A DNA stretch of 48,089 bases from an uncultured Spirochaetaceae bacterium (GTDB lineage Bacteria; Spirochaetota; Spirochaetia; Sphaerochaetales; Sphaerochaetaceae), in the NCBI GenBank assembly GCA_944389085.1, contig CALXLB010000097.1, positions 1 through 48,089 of the forward strand, in the 5' to 3' direction. The notes under the pieces are model-generated. The model was given only the letters and a program-made list of their open reading frames with translations. It was not told the DNA's origin and ran no database searches. Numbering within the stretch: position 1 is the first letter of the stretch; each line of letters starts with the position of its first letter. The translations under genes were made by a program, and so were the position numbers. Positions 16,384 through 23,972 of the stretch are shown one piece after another.

Positions 16384-17849
16384 TATCTCTCCCAGGATTC
16401 CAGATGCTTTTTCTGCTCTTCTGTCAGGAATGCTGAAGGTGCCGGTTCAACACCAAGCTTCCATTCGATTGCATTCACGATGAAGAAAGTGAGAGTACCC
16501 ACAGCACAGCCGAAAACAACAGGAAGAATACCAAAAAGGAAATCACCTCCGGAAAGAATCTGCCAGACAATAACGCCGATTGTACCTGTCACGATTGAAA
16601 TCTGCCCTGAATGCTTTGTAGCTCTGGGAACAATCATACCAAGTCCATAAGCTGCAAAAGGCCCTGCACATCTGATAGCAAATGCAAATGTATTCATGGT
16701 CACGATATTTATCTGCATTAGGGAAATCAGCATGGCAATCGCACAGAAAAGAACGTTGCATGTTCTTGTCCAGAAAATCATTCCTTTATCTGAAAGAGAA
16801 CGGCACTTTGCACTGAAATGAATCATGATATCATTCATGAACATCGTCGACATACAGAGAAGATTGGAATCCGCAGAAGACATAGTTGCTGAAATAATAG
16901 CAGCAGAGACGACACCGGTGATGATTGTCGGGGCAAAATGCTCAGTGACAGCCATCATCGCTGTGGCTCCGGTAATTCCGGCAATCTGCTCTTTCATAGC
17001 AAGTGCAGCAAGACCGAGAAGTGTCGGGAAAACAGCCATAGCAGCCATCAGAACACCTGAAAGAAGAGAGGCTCTGAATGCTGTCTTCTCATCTTTTGCA
17101 CTTTCGAAGCGGCTTATCATCTCCGGTCCTGAAAGGAATGTACAGAAGTAGTTGAAGATATACCCGATAATGACAACCCAGCCGATTTTAGTCGGGTTCA
17201 GCTGTGAACCGGGAAGCTTTGCAGAAATCACATCCCATCCTCCACAGCCATGCAGAACTATCGGTGTAGCAACAGCAAGACCGACAAGAATGATAATGAA
17301 CTGAACAAGATCGGAAATCTGATCAGCAATCATTCCACCCAGCGTCGTATAGAGAATAATGATGATACCAGCAATGATAAGACAGACATTCATCGGAATC
17401 CCTGTCAGTGTCGCTACAACTGATCCAGAAGCTGCAACCTGGGACGATGTAAGGCAGAAAAGAGCAAGGATATTCAGAACAGCCGAGAAAACAGAGCTTC
17501 CACGGCCGAATCGTCTTCCTACAACCTCCGGTATTGTCACAGCCATTGTCTTGCGGATACGAGGGGCAAAATAAGCGAGCGGAATCATTGCAACCGAAGC
17601 AGCAAGAACATACCAGATGGCACTCATACCCCAGCTGCCGAACGCTTTATCAGCCAGTCCTGTAGTTGATCCGCCTCCGATATTATTAGCCGAAAGCGAG
17701 AATGCAACCATAAATAACCCCATGCGGCGGCCCGCAAGCATGTAATCACTACTGGTCTTGATCTTCACTTTTCCGACGACAAAGCCAATAAGCAGCATGC
17801 CGATAAGGTAAAAGCCGACGATAATAAGTGCTCCGGTATTTATTTCCAT
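16383..17849 (-). CDS. Sodium:solute symporter family transporter
   Basis: A 488-residue SSS-family permease with about 13 membrane segments. Family features: N-terminal SSDYMLAGRRMGLFMVAFSLSANNIGGGSTTG, the helix SQVAASGSVVATLTGIPMNVCLIIAGIIIILYTTLGGMIADQISDLVQ (here described by its ends only, about residues 135-180), and SATMSSADSNLLCMSTMFMNDI. It uses the Na+ gradient to import an organic solute that sequence alone does not define. A strong GGGAGGAAGG site precedes the ATG and an extended -10 lies further upstream. It is in one operon with thpR, probably by proximity only. Confidence 0.9.
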   Translation of the reverse strand: MEINTGALIIVGFYLIGMLLIGFVVGKVKIKTSSDYMLAGRRMGLFMVAFSLSANNIGGGSTTGLADKAFGSWGMSAIWYVLAASVAMIPLAYFAPRIRKTMAVTIPEVVGRRFGRGSSVFSAVLNILALFCLTSSQVAASGSVVATLTGIPMNVCLIIAGIIIILYTTLGGMIADQISDLVQFIIILVGLAVATPIVLHGCGGWDVISAKLPGSQLNPTKIGWVVIIGYIFNYFCTFLSGPEMISRFESAKDEKTAFRASLLSGVLMAAMAVFPTLLGLAALAMKEQIAGITGATAMMAVTEHFAPTIITGVVSAAIISATMSSADSNLLCMSTMFMNDIMIHFSAKCRSLSDKGMIFWTRTCNVLFCAIAMLISLMQINIVTMNTFAFAIRCAGPFAAYGLGMIVPRATKHSGQISIVTGTIGVIVWQILSGGDFLFGILPVVFGCAVGTLTFFIVNAIEWKLGVEPAPSAFLTEEQKKHLESWER

Positions 17850-17868
17850 ACCTTCCTCCCTTTCTTTT

Positions 17869-17877
17869 ATGATAGCA
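17869..17877 (-). promoter_or_regulatory. Extended -10 promoter of the symporter gene
   Basis: On the minus strand TGC-TATCAT matches the extended -10 form. It leaves a leader of about 13 bases that includes GGGAGG. This contrasts with the leaderless-type starts elsewhere in the window. Confidence 0.5.
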
Positions 17878-17889
17878 TGGTTTCAAAGA

Positions 17890-17935
17890 TTGACGGGAAG
17901 CAGTAAATGGAGTACCTTATTGATAACGATTATCA
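17890..17935 (+). promoter_or_regulatory. Rubredoxin promoter with near-consensus Fur box
   Basis: TGATAACGATTATCA at 17921-17935 has perfect six-base arms (TGATAA/TTATCA) and differs from the Bacillus-type Fur consensus TGATAATNATTATCA at one base. A promoter fits around it: -35 TTGACG (17890-17895), 17-bp spacer, -10-like TACCTT (17913-17918), placing the transcription start inside the box. Binding would therefore repress. A Fur- or PerR-type regulator is implied; the one encoded at 3342-3728 has a different-looking operator. Confidence 0.72.
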
Positions 17936-17950
17936 TTAATGGAGGCTATT

Positions 17951-18109
17951 ATGAAAAAGTATATCTGCAACCTCTGCGGCTATGTCTATGACGAAGAAGC
18001 AGGAGATCCTGATAACGGAATCGCTCCAGGAACAAAATGGGAAGATGTACCAGCTGACTGGGTATGCCCGCTTTGCGGAGCTGGCAAAGAAGAGTTCTCC
18101 GAGCAGTAA
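17951..18109 (+). CDS. Rubredoxin
   Basis: A 52-residue electron carrier with one Fe(Cys)4 centre. The ligands are Cys6 and Cys9 (CNLCGY) and Cys39 and Cys42 (CPLCGA), with the conserved [22 protein letters not shown] core and DWVCP. GGAGG sits five bases before the ATG. It stands alone between two convergent/divergent transcription units and ends in a strong hairpin terminator. In anaerobes rubredoxin donates electrons to rubrerythrin, superoxide reductase or flavodiiron protein for oxygen and peroxide removal. That role fits the Fur/PerR-like box upstream. Identification is near certain. Confidence 0.97.
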   Translation: MKKYICNLCGYVYDEEAGDPDNGIAPGTKWEDVPADWVCPLCGAGKEEFSEQ

Positions 18110-18115
18110 AAACTG

Positions 18116-18148
18116 AAGGGCCTGAAAACAAATCCAGGCCCTTTCCTT
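18116..18148. terminator. Bidirectional rho-independent terminator
   Basis: AAGGGCCTG (18116-18124) pairs perfectly with CAGGCCCTT (18135-18143) across a 10-base AT-rich loop. T-rich sequence follows on the plus strand, and on the minus strand the hairpin is followed by TCAGTTTTT. It should end both rubredoxin and the converging glutamine synthetase transcript. Confidence 0.85.
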
Positions 18149-20233
18149 TCACACATAGAACAGCATTTCTCCGTACGTCGGATACGGCCAGTTCTTTTGT
18201 CCGATGATAAGCTCAAGCCCATCACAATATTCCCTGACGCTGTCCATAAGAGGAATGACTGTATTCCTGTAATAATGAGAGAGAGATGAACCAGAATAAT
18301 CTGCAGCCAGCACAACTGCTTTATCCAGCTCTTTGACAGCATGATAGAGTTTGTTCTCCAATCCCTCGATTTCAGCCAGTCTCTCAGTTTCCGCATCTAT
18401 CTTCATCTCTGGCAATGCGGCTTTTTTCCTCACGATACTCTCTGCAATTGAAGAAGAGAATTCCATTACAGCAGGAAGCACCTGCCTGTTGATCATATCA
18501 ATCATCGTGAGTGCCTCAATGTGGATGGTTTTCGAATATTCATCATTGAGAATCTCATAACGTGAATGAAGCTCAACGGAACTGTAGATACCGAATTCTC
18601 CAAACACCTCAATGTTCTTTGGGGAAAGTAGAGTATCATAAGCATCCGGTGCAGAAGCAAGGTTCATCAGCCCTCTCCTTCTGGCTTCTTCCACCCACTC
18701 AGGAGCATAGTTATTGCCATTGAAGACGATCCGTCTATGCTTGATATATGTCTCACGCACCAGATCGTTTACAGCAGTCGTGAAATCATCAGAACCTGAA
18801 AGAATCTCGTAAAATCCTTTCAGCTCCTTTGCAACTATAGTATTGATTACAGTATTGGGCTCAGCTACAGAGAAAGAGGAACCAAGCATTCTGAATTCGA
18901 ATTTGTTGCCTGTAAAAGCAAAAGGACTCGTCCTGTTGCGGTCTGTAGTATCTTTCGGAATAGCTGGCAGGACATGTACCCCAAGCTGCATCTTCTCCTT
19001 CGGTCTTCCTGGTACTGGCTTGCCCTCTGCAATTGCCTCGAGAATGCCTGTCAATTCATCTCCAAGGAAAACAGAGACGATAGCGGGAGGAGCCTCATTA
19101 GCCCCAAGCCTATGATCATTTCCAGCCGATGCAACAGACATTCTCAGAAGATCCTGATACTCATCAACAGCCTTCAGGACTGCAACCAGAAACAGCAGGA
19201 ACTGGGCATTGTCTCTGGGACTATCACCGGGTTCCAGAAGATTGACACCAGTATCAGTGGAGAGAGACCAGTTATTATGTTTTCCTGAACCATTGACACC
19301 GGCAAATGGCTTTTCATGCAACAGACAGGCAAAGCCATGACGCTCAGCCACCTTCTTCATGACTTCCATCATCAGCTGGTTGTTATCGACAGCAATATTG
19401 GTTGTCGTGAAAACAGGTGCAAGCTCATGCTGGCAGGGTGCAACTTCATTATGGGAGGTCTTTGCATAGATACCAAGCTTCCAGAGTTCCCTGTCCAGGT
19501 CCTGCATATACTCAGAGACACGTGTACGGAGAGCACCGAAATAATGATCTTCCATTTCCTGCCCTTTAGGAGCTCTTGCACCTAATAGCGTACGGCCCGT
19601 ATAGATAAGATCCTTTCTCTTTGCATAATCCCTTTTATCAATAAGGAAATACTCCTGTTCTGCGCCGACAGTTGTTATCACATGGCGCGCATCAGTGCCG
19701 AAAAGGTGAAGAATCTTCAGCACCTCTGCAGATAACACCTCCATACTTCTCAGAAGCGGTGTTTTTTTATCAAGCGTCTCACCGGAATAGGAACAGAATG
19801 CAGTCGGAATGCAGAGCGTCTCATCCTTTATGAAAGCATAGCTTGTAGGATCCCAGGCTGTGTAGCCTCTTGCCTCGAATGTAGCCCTGAGACCGCCGGA
19901 CGGGAAGGACGAAGCATCCGGCTCACCTTTTATAAGCTCCTTGCCGGAGAATTCAAGAAGGACTTTCCCTCCATCCTGAGGTGCTATGAAAGCTTCATGT
20001 TTCTCAGCTGTTATACCTGTCATCGGCTGGAACCAGTGAGTATAATGCGTACACCCCTTCTCAATTGCCCAGTTCTTCATAGCATTCGCTACGGAATTAG
20101 CCACATTGATATCAAGATCCTTTCCATCCTCGACAGTCCGCCTGAGAGCTTTATAGACATCCTTCGGGAGACGTTCTCTCATGACTTCATCATTGAAGAC
20201 TAACGAGCCGAAATAATCTGCCACTGTTTCCAT
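18149..20233 (-). CDS. glnN: Glutamine synthetase type III
   Basis: A 694-residue GSIII, which condenses glutamate and ammonia with ATP; the family forms large dodecamers. Seen: the GSIII-specific N-terminus (VADYFGSLVFND), HWFQPMTG, EKHEAFIAP, FPSGGLRATFEARGYTAWD, GAEQEYFLID (metal-binding Glu), and NEVAPCQHELAPVF. The size is typical for GSIII (about 700) rather than GSI (about 450). I start at METVADYF (20233) because GGAGG is four to five bases upstream; the 23-residue upstream extension is atypical. Two GTTGCAT direct repeats lie just before the ribosome site. It is probably the main ammonia assimilation enzyme here, though other copies may lie elsewhere. Confidence 0.95.
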   Translation of the reverse strand: METVADYFGSLVFNDEVMRERLPKDVYKALRRTVEDGKDLDINVANSVANAMKNWAIEKGCTHYTHWFQPMTGITAEKHEAFIAPQDGGKVLLEFSGKELIKGEPDASSFPSGGLRATFEARGYTAWDPTSYAFIKDETLCIPTAFCSYSGETLDKKTPLLRSMEVLSAEVLKILHLFGTDARHVITTVGAEQEYFLIDKRDYAKRKDLIYTGRTLLGARAPKGQEMEDHYFGALRTRVSEYMQDLDRELWKLGIYAKTSHNEVAPCQHELAPVFTTTNIAVDNNQLMMEVMKKVAERHGFACLLHEKPFAGVNGSGKHNNWSLSTDTGVNLLEPGDSPRDNAQFLLFLVAVLKAVDEYQDLLRMSVASAGNDHRLGANEAPPAIVSVFLGDELTGILEAIAEGKPVPGRPKEKMQLGVHVLPAIPKDTTDRNRTSPFAFTGNKFEFRMLGSSFSVAEPNTVINTIVAKELKGFYEILSGSDDFTTAVNDLVRETYIKHRRIVFNGNNYAPEWVEEARRRGLMNLASAPDAYDTLLSPKNIEVFGEFGIYSSVELHSRYEILNDEYSKTIHIEALTMIDMINRQVLPAVMEFSSSIAESIVRKKAALPEMKIDAETERLAEIEGLENKLYHAVKELDKAVVLAADYSGSSLSHYYRNTVIPLMDSVREYCDGLELIIGQKNWPYPTYGEMLFYV

Positions 20234-20329
20234 ATATCCTCCAGATGCAACAGCCATGCAACAGACAATGGCAGCTGCACCATCACGGGGAAAGTATTGC
20301 ACATCTTACTCTCTCTGTCATTCCAGTTG

Positions 20330-20338
20330 TGCTAAGAT
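20330..20338 (+). promoter_or_regulatory. Extended -10 promoter of the 20359 gene
   Basis: TGC-TAAGAT fits the extended -10 form and gives a leader of about 14 bases carrying AAAGGA. The promoter of the divergent glutamine synthetase gene must lie nearby but is not clear. Confidence 0.45.
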
Positions 20339-20358
20339 AATTAACGAAAGGAAACTTT

Positions 20359-21144
20359 ATGAAGAGAGAAATGTATATTATCAGAGAGGGCAATCCTTCA
20401 ATTCCGGAAGATAAGGCAGAACTGTTCTATGCCGCGGCAATCCACCTGCAGGAGATATTCAGAACCTATCCAGAAAGAACCTTTCTCTGGATTAAGTCCA
20501 AAATGACAAATCCTTCTTTCTCCGATCTTATATTCTCTTACAAGAATGCAATCTTTGCAGTCCTGCCCCTTGCGACAGAAAATGATTCCATCCTTTATCC
20601 TGATGATGACAGAATGCTCAAATCACTTCTGAGAATGTCTGCAGAAAACAATCTGGTACCATGTATTTTTCCTGTCCATGAGAATGCAGAAGGATGGAAT
20701 CTCTTTGATGCAGCAGCTTTCACAGAAAACAAGCTGAACCCGATAGATCCTGTCCACATCGGAACAGATGATGAAAAAAAGATGTCCAGCTGGGAAATGC
20801 ACGATTTTGCTGTACAGACTGTGATGAGAGAGCTTGAAGCCCAAGGAAAGAAGATAGAATCCTACCAGACAATACCCGGAATAGATCCACAGATTTTCTT
20901 CAGAGATGATGATGGAAAGCTATCCTGGATTACTGTCAGATGGTTTCCATACGGCAAAGAAGAATACTGGAATGATGAATTCATAGAGATGATGGACAGG
21001 AATATAAGTTCTCATCCGGAGTATTCAGGCTATCCTTACCGCGCAAGTGTGCTGATCCACATGCCACAATCTCATAATCCGGCAAGAGGCAGTGCAATTA
21101 CAATCGAAGATCCGGTGATACGAAAGCAAAGCATCAATTATTGA
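20359..21144 (+). CDS. Protein of unknown function
   Basis: A 261-residue soluble protein with no signal peptide or membrane segment. It has a helical N-terminal part with FLWIKSKMTNPSFSDLIFSYKNAIFAVLP, and a second part with DFAVQTVMRELEAQGKKI followed by strands (DPQIFF, GKLSWITVRWFPYG). The latter helix-strand-strand run is faintly like a nuclease-type fold, but the usual E-x-K is replaced by V-R-W, so I assign no function. AAAGGA lies about seven bases before the ATG. It diverges from glutamine synthetase and its stop overlaps the convergent 21138 gene by seven bases. Real by codon structure and promoter. Confidence 0.72.
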   Translation: MKREMYIIREGNPSIPEDKAELFYAAAIHLQEIFRTYPERTFLWIKSKMTNPSFSDLIFSYKNAIFAVLPLATENDSILYPDDDRMLKSLLRMSAENNLVPCIFPVHENAEGWNLFDAAAFTENKLNPIDPVHIGTDDEKKMSSWEMHDFAVQTVMRELEAQGKKIESYQTIPGIDPQIFFRDDDGKLSWITVRWFPYGKEEYWNDEFIEMMDRNISSHPEYSGYPYRASVLIHMPQSHNPARGSAITIEDPVIRKQSINY

Positions 21145-21575
21145 GAGAAAACAACAGAAGTATCATCTGATACGATGGAAAAGGCCCTACCCTCTCCGCT
21201 TTTACTTTCCGTGATAGAAATCCTGAAGGGAATTCCACCAAGTACCCCGCCTACGGTATCGCCTTCCGGTCCCGCTATTGTCACCGAATCTGAGAGGATG
21301 AGCAGCATAGAATCATCCCCATATCGCTTAATTTGCAGAATTCCATCACTTTCAGCTGAGTAAAGAGACAAAAGCAGTTTCCTTCCTGCCGCATTTGTCT
21401 TCCATACAGTTCCATCAAGTTCTGCAGCTATTTCCTGAGCTTTGGCTGATTCTATAAAGCCGCTGGCAGAGTCAGAAAGACTGAGAAAGAAGAATGCTAT
21501 AACGGAAGTTCCAATGGTTGAAATAATCCATGCTACTACTATCTTGAATATTACATTCTTCTTATCATCAGCCAT
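21138..21575 (-). CDS. Small membrane-anchored protein of unknown function
   Basis: A 145-residue protein with one N-terminal membrane helix (about 10-32: FKIVVAWIISTIGTSVIAFFFL) and a predicted extracytoplasmic or periplasmic beta-rich domain (about 50-145, with DGTVWKTNAAGRKLLLSLYSAE and GGIPFRISITES). No lipobox or catalytic motif was seen. It diverges from darA; the 134-bp gap holds TATTATATA on its own strand near 21620 as a possible -10. Its stop overlaps that of the preceding convergent gene. The function is unknown. Confidence 0.7.
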   Translation of the reverse strand: MADDKKNVIFKIVVAWIISTIGTSVIAFFFLSLSDSASGFIESAKAQEIAAELDGTVWKTNAAGRKLLLSLYSAESDGILQIKRYGDDSMLLILSDSVTIAGPEGDTVGGVLGGIPFRISITESKSGEGRAFSIVSDDTSVVFSQ

Positions 21576-21654
21576 GCATCCAGATTCTCAGCAGCAGGAA
21601 CAGAAAATGAAAGCGTGTATATAATAACTTTTCAAGCACTGTACAAGCTTGCAA

Positions 21655-21684
21655 TTGCATGCACCATCAACAGCATGTTATAAT
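21655..21684 (+). promoter_or_regulatory. Promoter of darA
   Basis: TTGCAT (21655-21660), an 18-bp spacer and TATAAT (21679-21684) with TGT in front, making an extended consensus -10. It is one of the best promoter matches in the window and leaves a leader of about 19 bases with AAGGAG. Confidence 0.7.
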
Positions 21685-21709
21685 TTTCAGGAAAAAGGAG
21701 AAACTAACG

Positions 21710-22039
21710 ATGAAGCTCATTCTTTCGATAATTCAGACAGCTGACGAAACAGATACCGTACAGGAGCTCAACAAAAAAGGTTTCTTCGTCACCAAGCTCT
21801 CAACAACCGGTGGCTTCCTGAAAGCAAAAAACACAACACTGCTCATTGGTACGGATGATGAAAAAGTCGATGCTGTTCTGGATGTACTGAAAAAATATGC
21901 AGGACACAGAATGCAGCTCAGCCCTGTATCCGGTGCAGATATGAGGATGTTCAATCCAGCCGGAGCAAATATGGTTGAAGTCCCCGCCGGTGGCTGCGTT
22001 GTATTTGTCATTGATATCGATAAAGCTCAGAAGTTCTGA
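21710..22039 (+). CDS. darA: Cyclic-di-AMP receptor, PII-like (DarA/PstA)
   Basis: A 109-residue PII-like protein of the DUF970 family. Seen: MKLILSIIQ at the start, then VTKLSTTGGFLKAKNTTLLIGTDD, which contains the conserved TKL, GGFL and NTT segments around the nucleotide pocket, and the C-terminal VPAGGCVVFVIDID strand. Family members are trimers that bind c-di-AMP and are mostly known from Firmicutes. Start: ATG 21710 with AAGGAG about nine bases upstream. The N-terminal extension to 21659 overlaps the promoter and is rejected. It is a single-gene unit, flanked by a strong promoter and a perfect hairpin terminator. Its output pathway is not known. Confidence 0.92.
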   Translation: MKLILSIIQTADETDTVQELNKKGFFVTKLSTTGGFLKAKNTTLLIGTDDEKVDAVLDVLKKYAGHRMQLSPVSGADMRMFNPAGANMVEVPAGGCVVFVIDIDKAQKF

Positions 22040-22059
22040 ATTATCACGATCCGGATATG

Positions 22060-22095
22060 CTACCACTTGTCTGCTGTGCAAGTGGTAGTTTTTTT
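22060..22095 (+). terminator. Rho-independent terminator of darA
   Basis: A perfect 10-bp stem, CTACCACTTG (22060-22069) with CAAGTGGTAG (22079-22088), a nine-base loop and seven T residues directly after. It insulates darA from the defence operon downstream. Confidence 0.93.
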
Positions 22096-22123
22096 CATCT
22101 TTTTCTCTTGAAGAATAACAGCT

Positions 22124-22138
22124 GGAAATTAAATTTCC
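22124..22138. promoter_or_regulatory. Palindrome upstream of the Shango operon
   Basis: GGAAAT-TAA-ATTTCC is a perfect 6-3-6 inverted repeat, partly extended by flanking GCT/AGC. It lies about 20 bases upstream of the best -10 candidate (TATATT at 22159-22164), where a -35 would be. It could be an operator. No regulator gene is adjacent. Confidence 0.4.
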
Positions 22139-22202
22139 CTAGCGGCTCTTTTTCTGACTATATTAGAATAGTGGTAGTAAGTTTTTCTGTCTGGAGGCCG
22201 TT

Positions 22203-23972
22203 TTGAAACTGTCAGATCTGACGGCATACGCTGAAGGGACATTCCATATCAAGGAAATACATAAATGGCCCGATTTCCCCGGCTTCTCAGTTCTGTCAGA
22301 TATGGAGACAGGCAAATGGGTAGCACTGCTCATCAGAGAGCACGACTATGAGAGGGGAAGAATGATTGAATGCTGTGATCTCAAATGCAGCAATGATATC
22401 CTCTCGGAGTCTTCCAAGCCATATTTCAGACCTCCTTTCCGCATGAAAGGCAGCACCTGGATAGGCATTTGCTTTGATGATACCACCGAAGAGGATGTAG
22501 TGCTTCCGCTCTTCGACAAAGCAGTCCGCACGCTTCGGCAGCAAGCTTCCACCATCATCATAGATACCGCAGATAGAGAAGGGAATTATCATGATACGCC
22601 TATTCCATCACACGGGAATGAAGAAGAGGAAGATGTTCCTGAAAGAATCAGAGAGATGAAGAAGCTGTATTCGTATTCATCCCAATCTCTTTTTGACGAT
22701 AAATGCAGGAACTTCTACATACAGGGCAAAGCAATGGAGGATTACGAGGATAATGCACCTCTTCCAGGACCGTTTAAGCATTACTACACGACATATCATG
22801 ATCTGAATACTTCAGAGCTCAGAGGCTATTTTTCATGGCGGACTGAGCTGAGAAAAGGTCATTATCAGCCGATATCCCCATCCTTCGCTTATCTTTATAT
22901 CTATGAGCTCATAAATGGAATTGGCGTGAAGAGCCCAGAAGAAGGATTTGGGAGAATCAGGGAATTTGAGAAGAATTTCGTACTTACCGGTTATGGCAAC
23001 AAGGGAATGCTGAACAACATCCACCGATGGCTCTTTGATTATATCATCCTGAATAATCTTCCAGAAAAAACTGCAATGGAGTATGCAACAGCAGATGAAG
23101 TTCTTTACGCAAAGGCCATAGCACCTCTGCTGACTCCGGAGAGTTCAGATGATGAGATTTTCCAGGCGCTTTGCACTTTCTGCTATAAATCCTTTCTTTC
23201 ATCGCCCGTTGCCAGAAGCAAGGAAGGAGCACATCTGACAGCAGCAAGCTGGCGCCACGCTGTTCTGACAGATCCATCATTCATCATCAGGATTTTCCGC
23301 AGCAGGATGAGATATCCATGGTTCCCGATGGAAAATGCTGTCTATTATCTTGACAGATCACTTCCTGATACATCATACCAGCTCCTTAGCATCACCTATT
23401 CCAGAGAGAATGGCTGGTGGCGTATCACAAGGTATTCTCCATCTGCTTTAAACAGGAAACTGTTCTCCGCCTTTATTCATGAAACCGATAAAGAACTGAG
23501 AAAATACCTGAAAACAGGACGTCCGATAAAAGATAAGCCTGGCGATGAATGGGCAGAGAAATACATAAAATCCGTAATTGAAAACGACAGGAAAGAAAAG
23601 CAGGAAAAGTCAAAACCGGAAATCAGGATTGATATGGCAAATCTTGAAAAGATAAGGGCAGATGCTCTCATAATCCGCGACAATCTCCTGATAGAAGATG
23701 AACTGGACAATGATTCAGCTGATGTATCAGACAATGACGATAAAACTGAAAGCAGTTACGACAAGATTCTGCAGATGCTGCTTGATGGAAATTCTCCTGA
23801 TATTTACATAAAAGAGCATCACCTCCTGCCTTCTGTTGTTGCGGACAGTATCAATGAAGCTTATTTCGATGAAATCGGAGATAGTATAGTTCAATCAGAT
23901 GGGAATACACTGATATTGATTGAAGACTATATTAATGATATCAGGGAAGTCCTCGGAGGAAAGAATGGCTGA
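22203..23972 (+). CDS. sngA: Shango defence protein SngA, TerB-N/TerB-C domain protein
   Basis: A 589-residue protein. A variable N-terminal part (1-145) is followed by a TerB-N domain (about 150-360), recognised by LRGYFSWRTELRKGHYQPIS and FAYLYIYELINGIG. A TerB-C domain (about 470-587) has IRIDMANLEKIRADALIIRD, then VVADSINEAYFDEIGDSIV and a final IEDYINDI. A polar acidic linker separates the halves of TerB-C. The start is TTG at 22203, five to six bases after GGAGG. The stop overlaps sngB by eight bases. In Shango systems the TerB protein works with an ATPase and a helicase against phage. The role of the TerB protein itself is not established. Confidence 0.88.
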   Translation: MKLSDLTAYAEGTFHIKEIHKWPDFPGFSVLSDMETGKWVALLIREHDYERGRMIECCDLKCSNDILSESSKPYFRPPFRMKGSTWIGICFDDTTEEDVVLPLFDKAVRTLRQQASTIIIDTADREGNYHDTPIPSHGNEEEEDVPERIREMKKLYSYSSQSLFDDKCRNFYIQGKAMEDYEDNAPLPGPFKHYYTTYHDLNTSELRGYFSWRTELRKGHYQPISPSFAYLYIYELINGIGVKSPEEGFGRIREFEKNFVLTGYGNKGMLNNIHRWLFDYIILNNLPEKTAMEYATADEVLYAKAIAPLLTPESSDDEIFQALCTFCYKSFLSSPVARSKEGAHLTAASWRHAVLTDPSFIIRIFRSRMRYPWFPMENAVYYLDRSLPDTSYQLLSITYSRENGWWRITRYSPSALNRKLFSAFIHETDKELRKYLKTGRPIKDKPGDEWAEKYIKSVIENDRKEKQEKSKPEIRIDMANLEKIRADALIIRDNLLIEDELDNDSADVSDNDDKTESSYDKILQMLLDGNSPDIYIKEHHLLPSVVADSINEAYFDEIGDSIVQSDGNTLILIEDYINDIREVLGGKNG

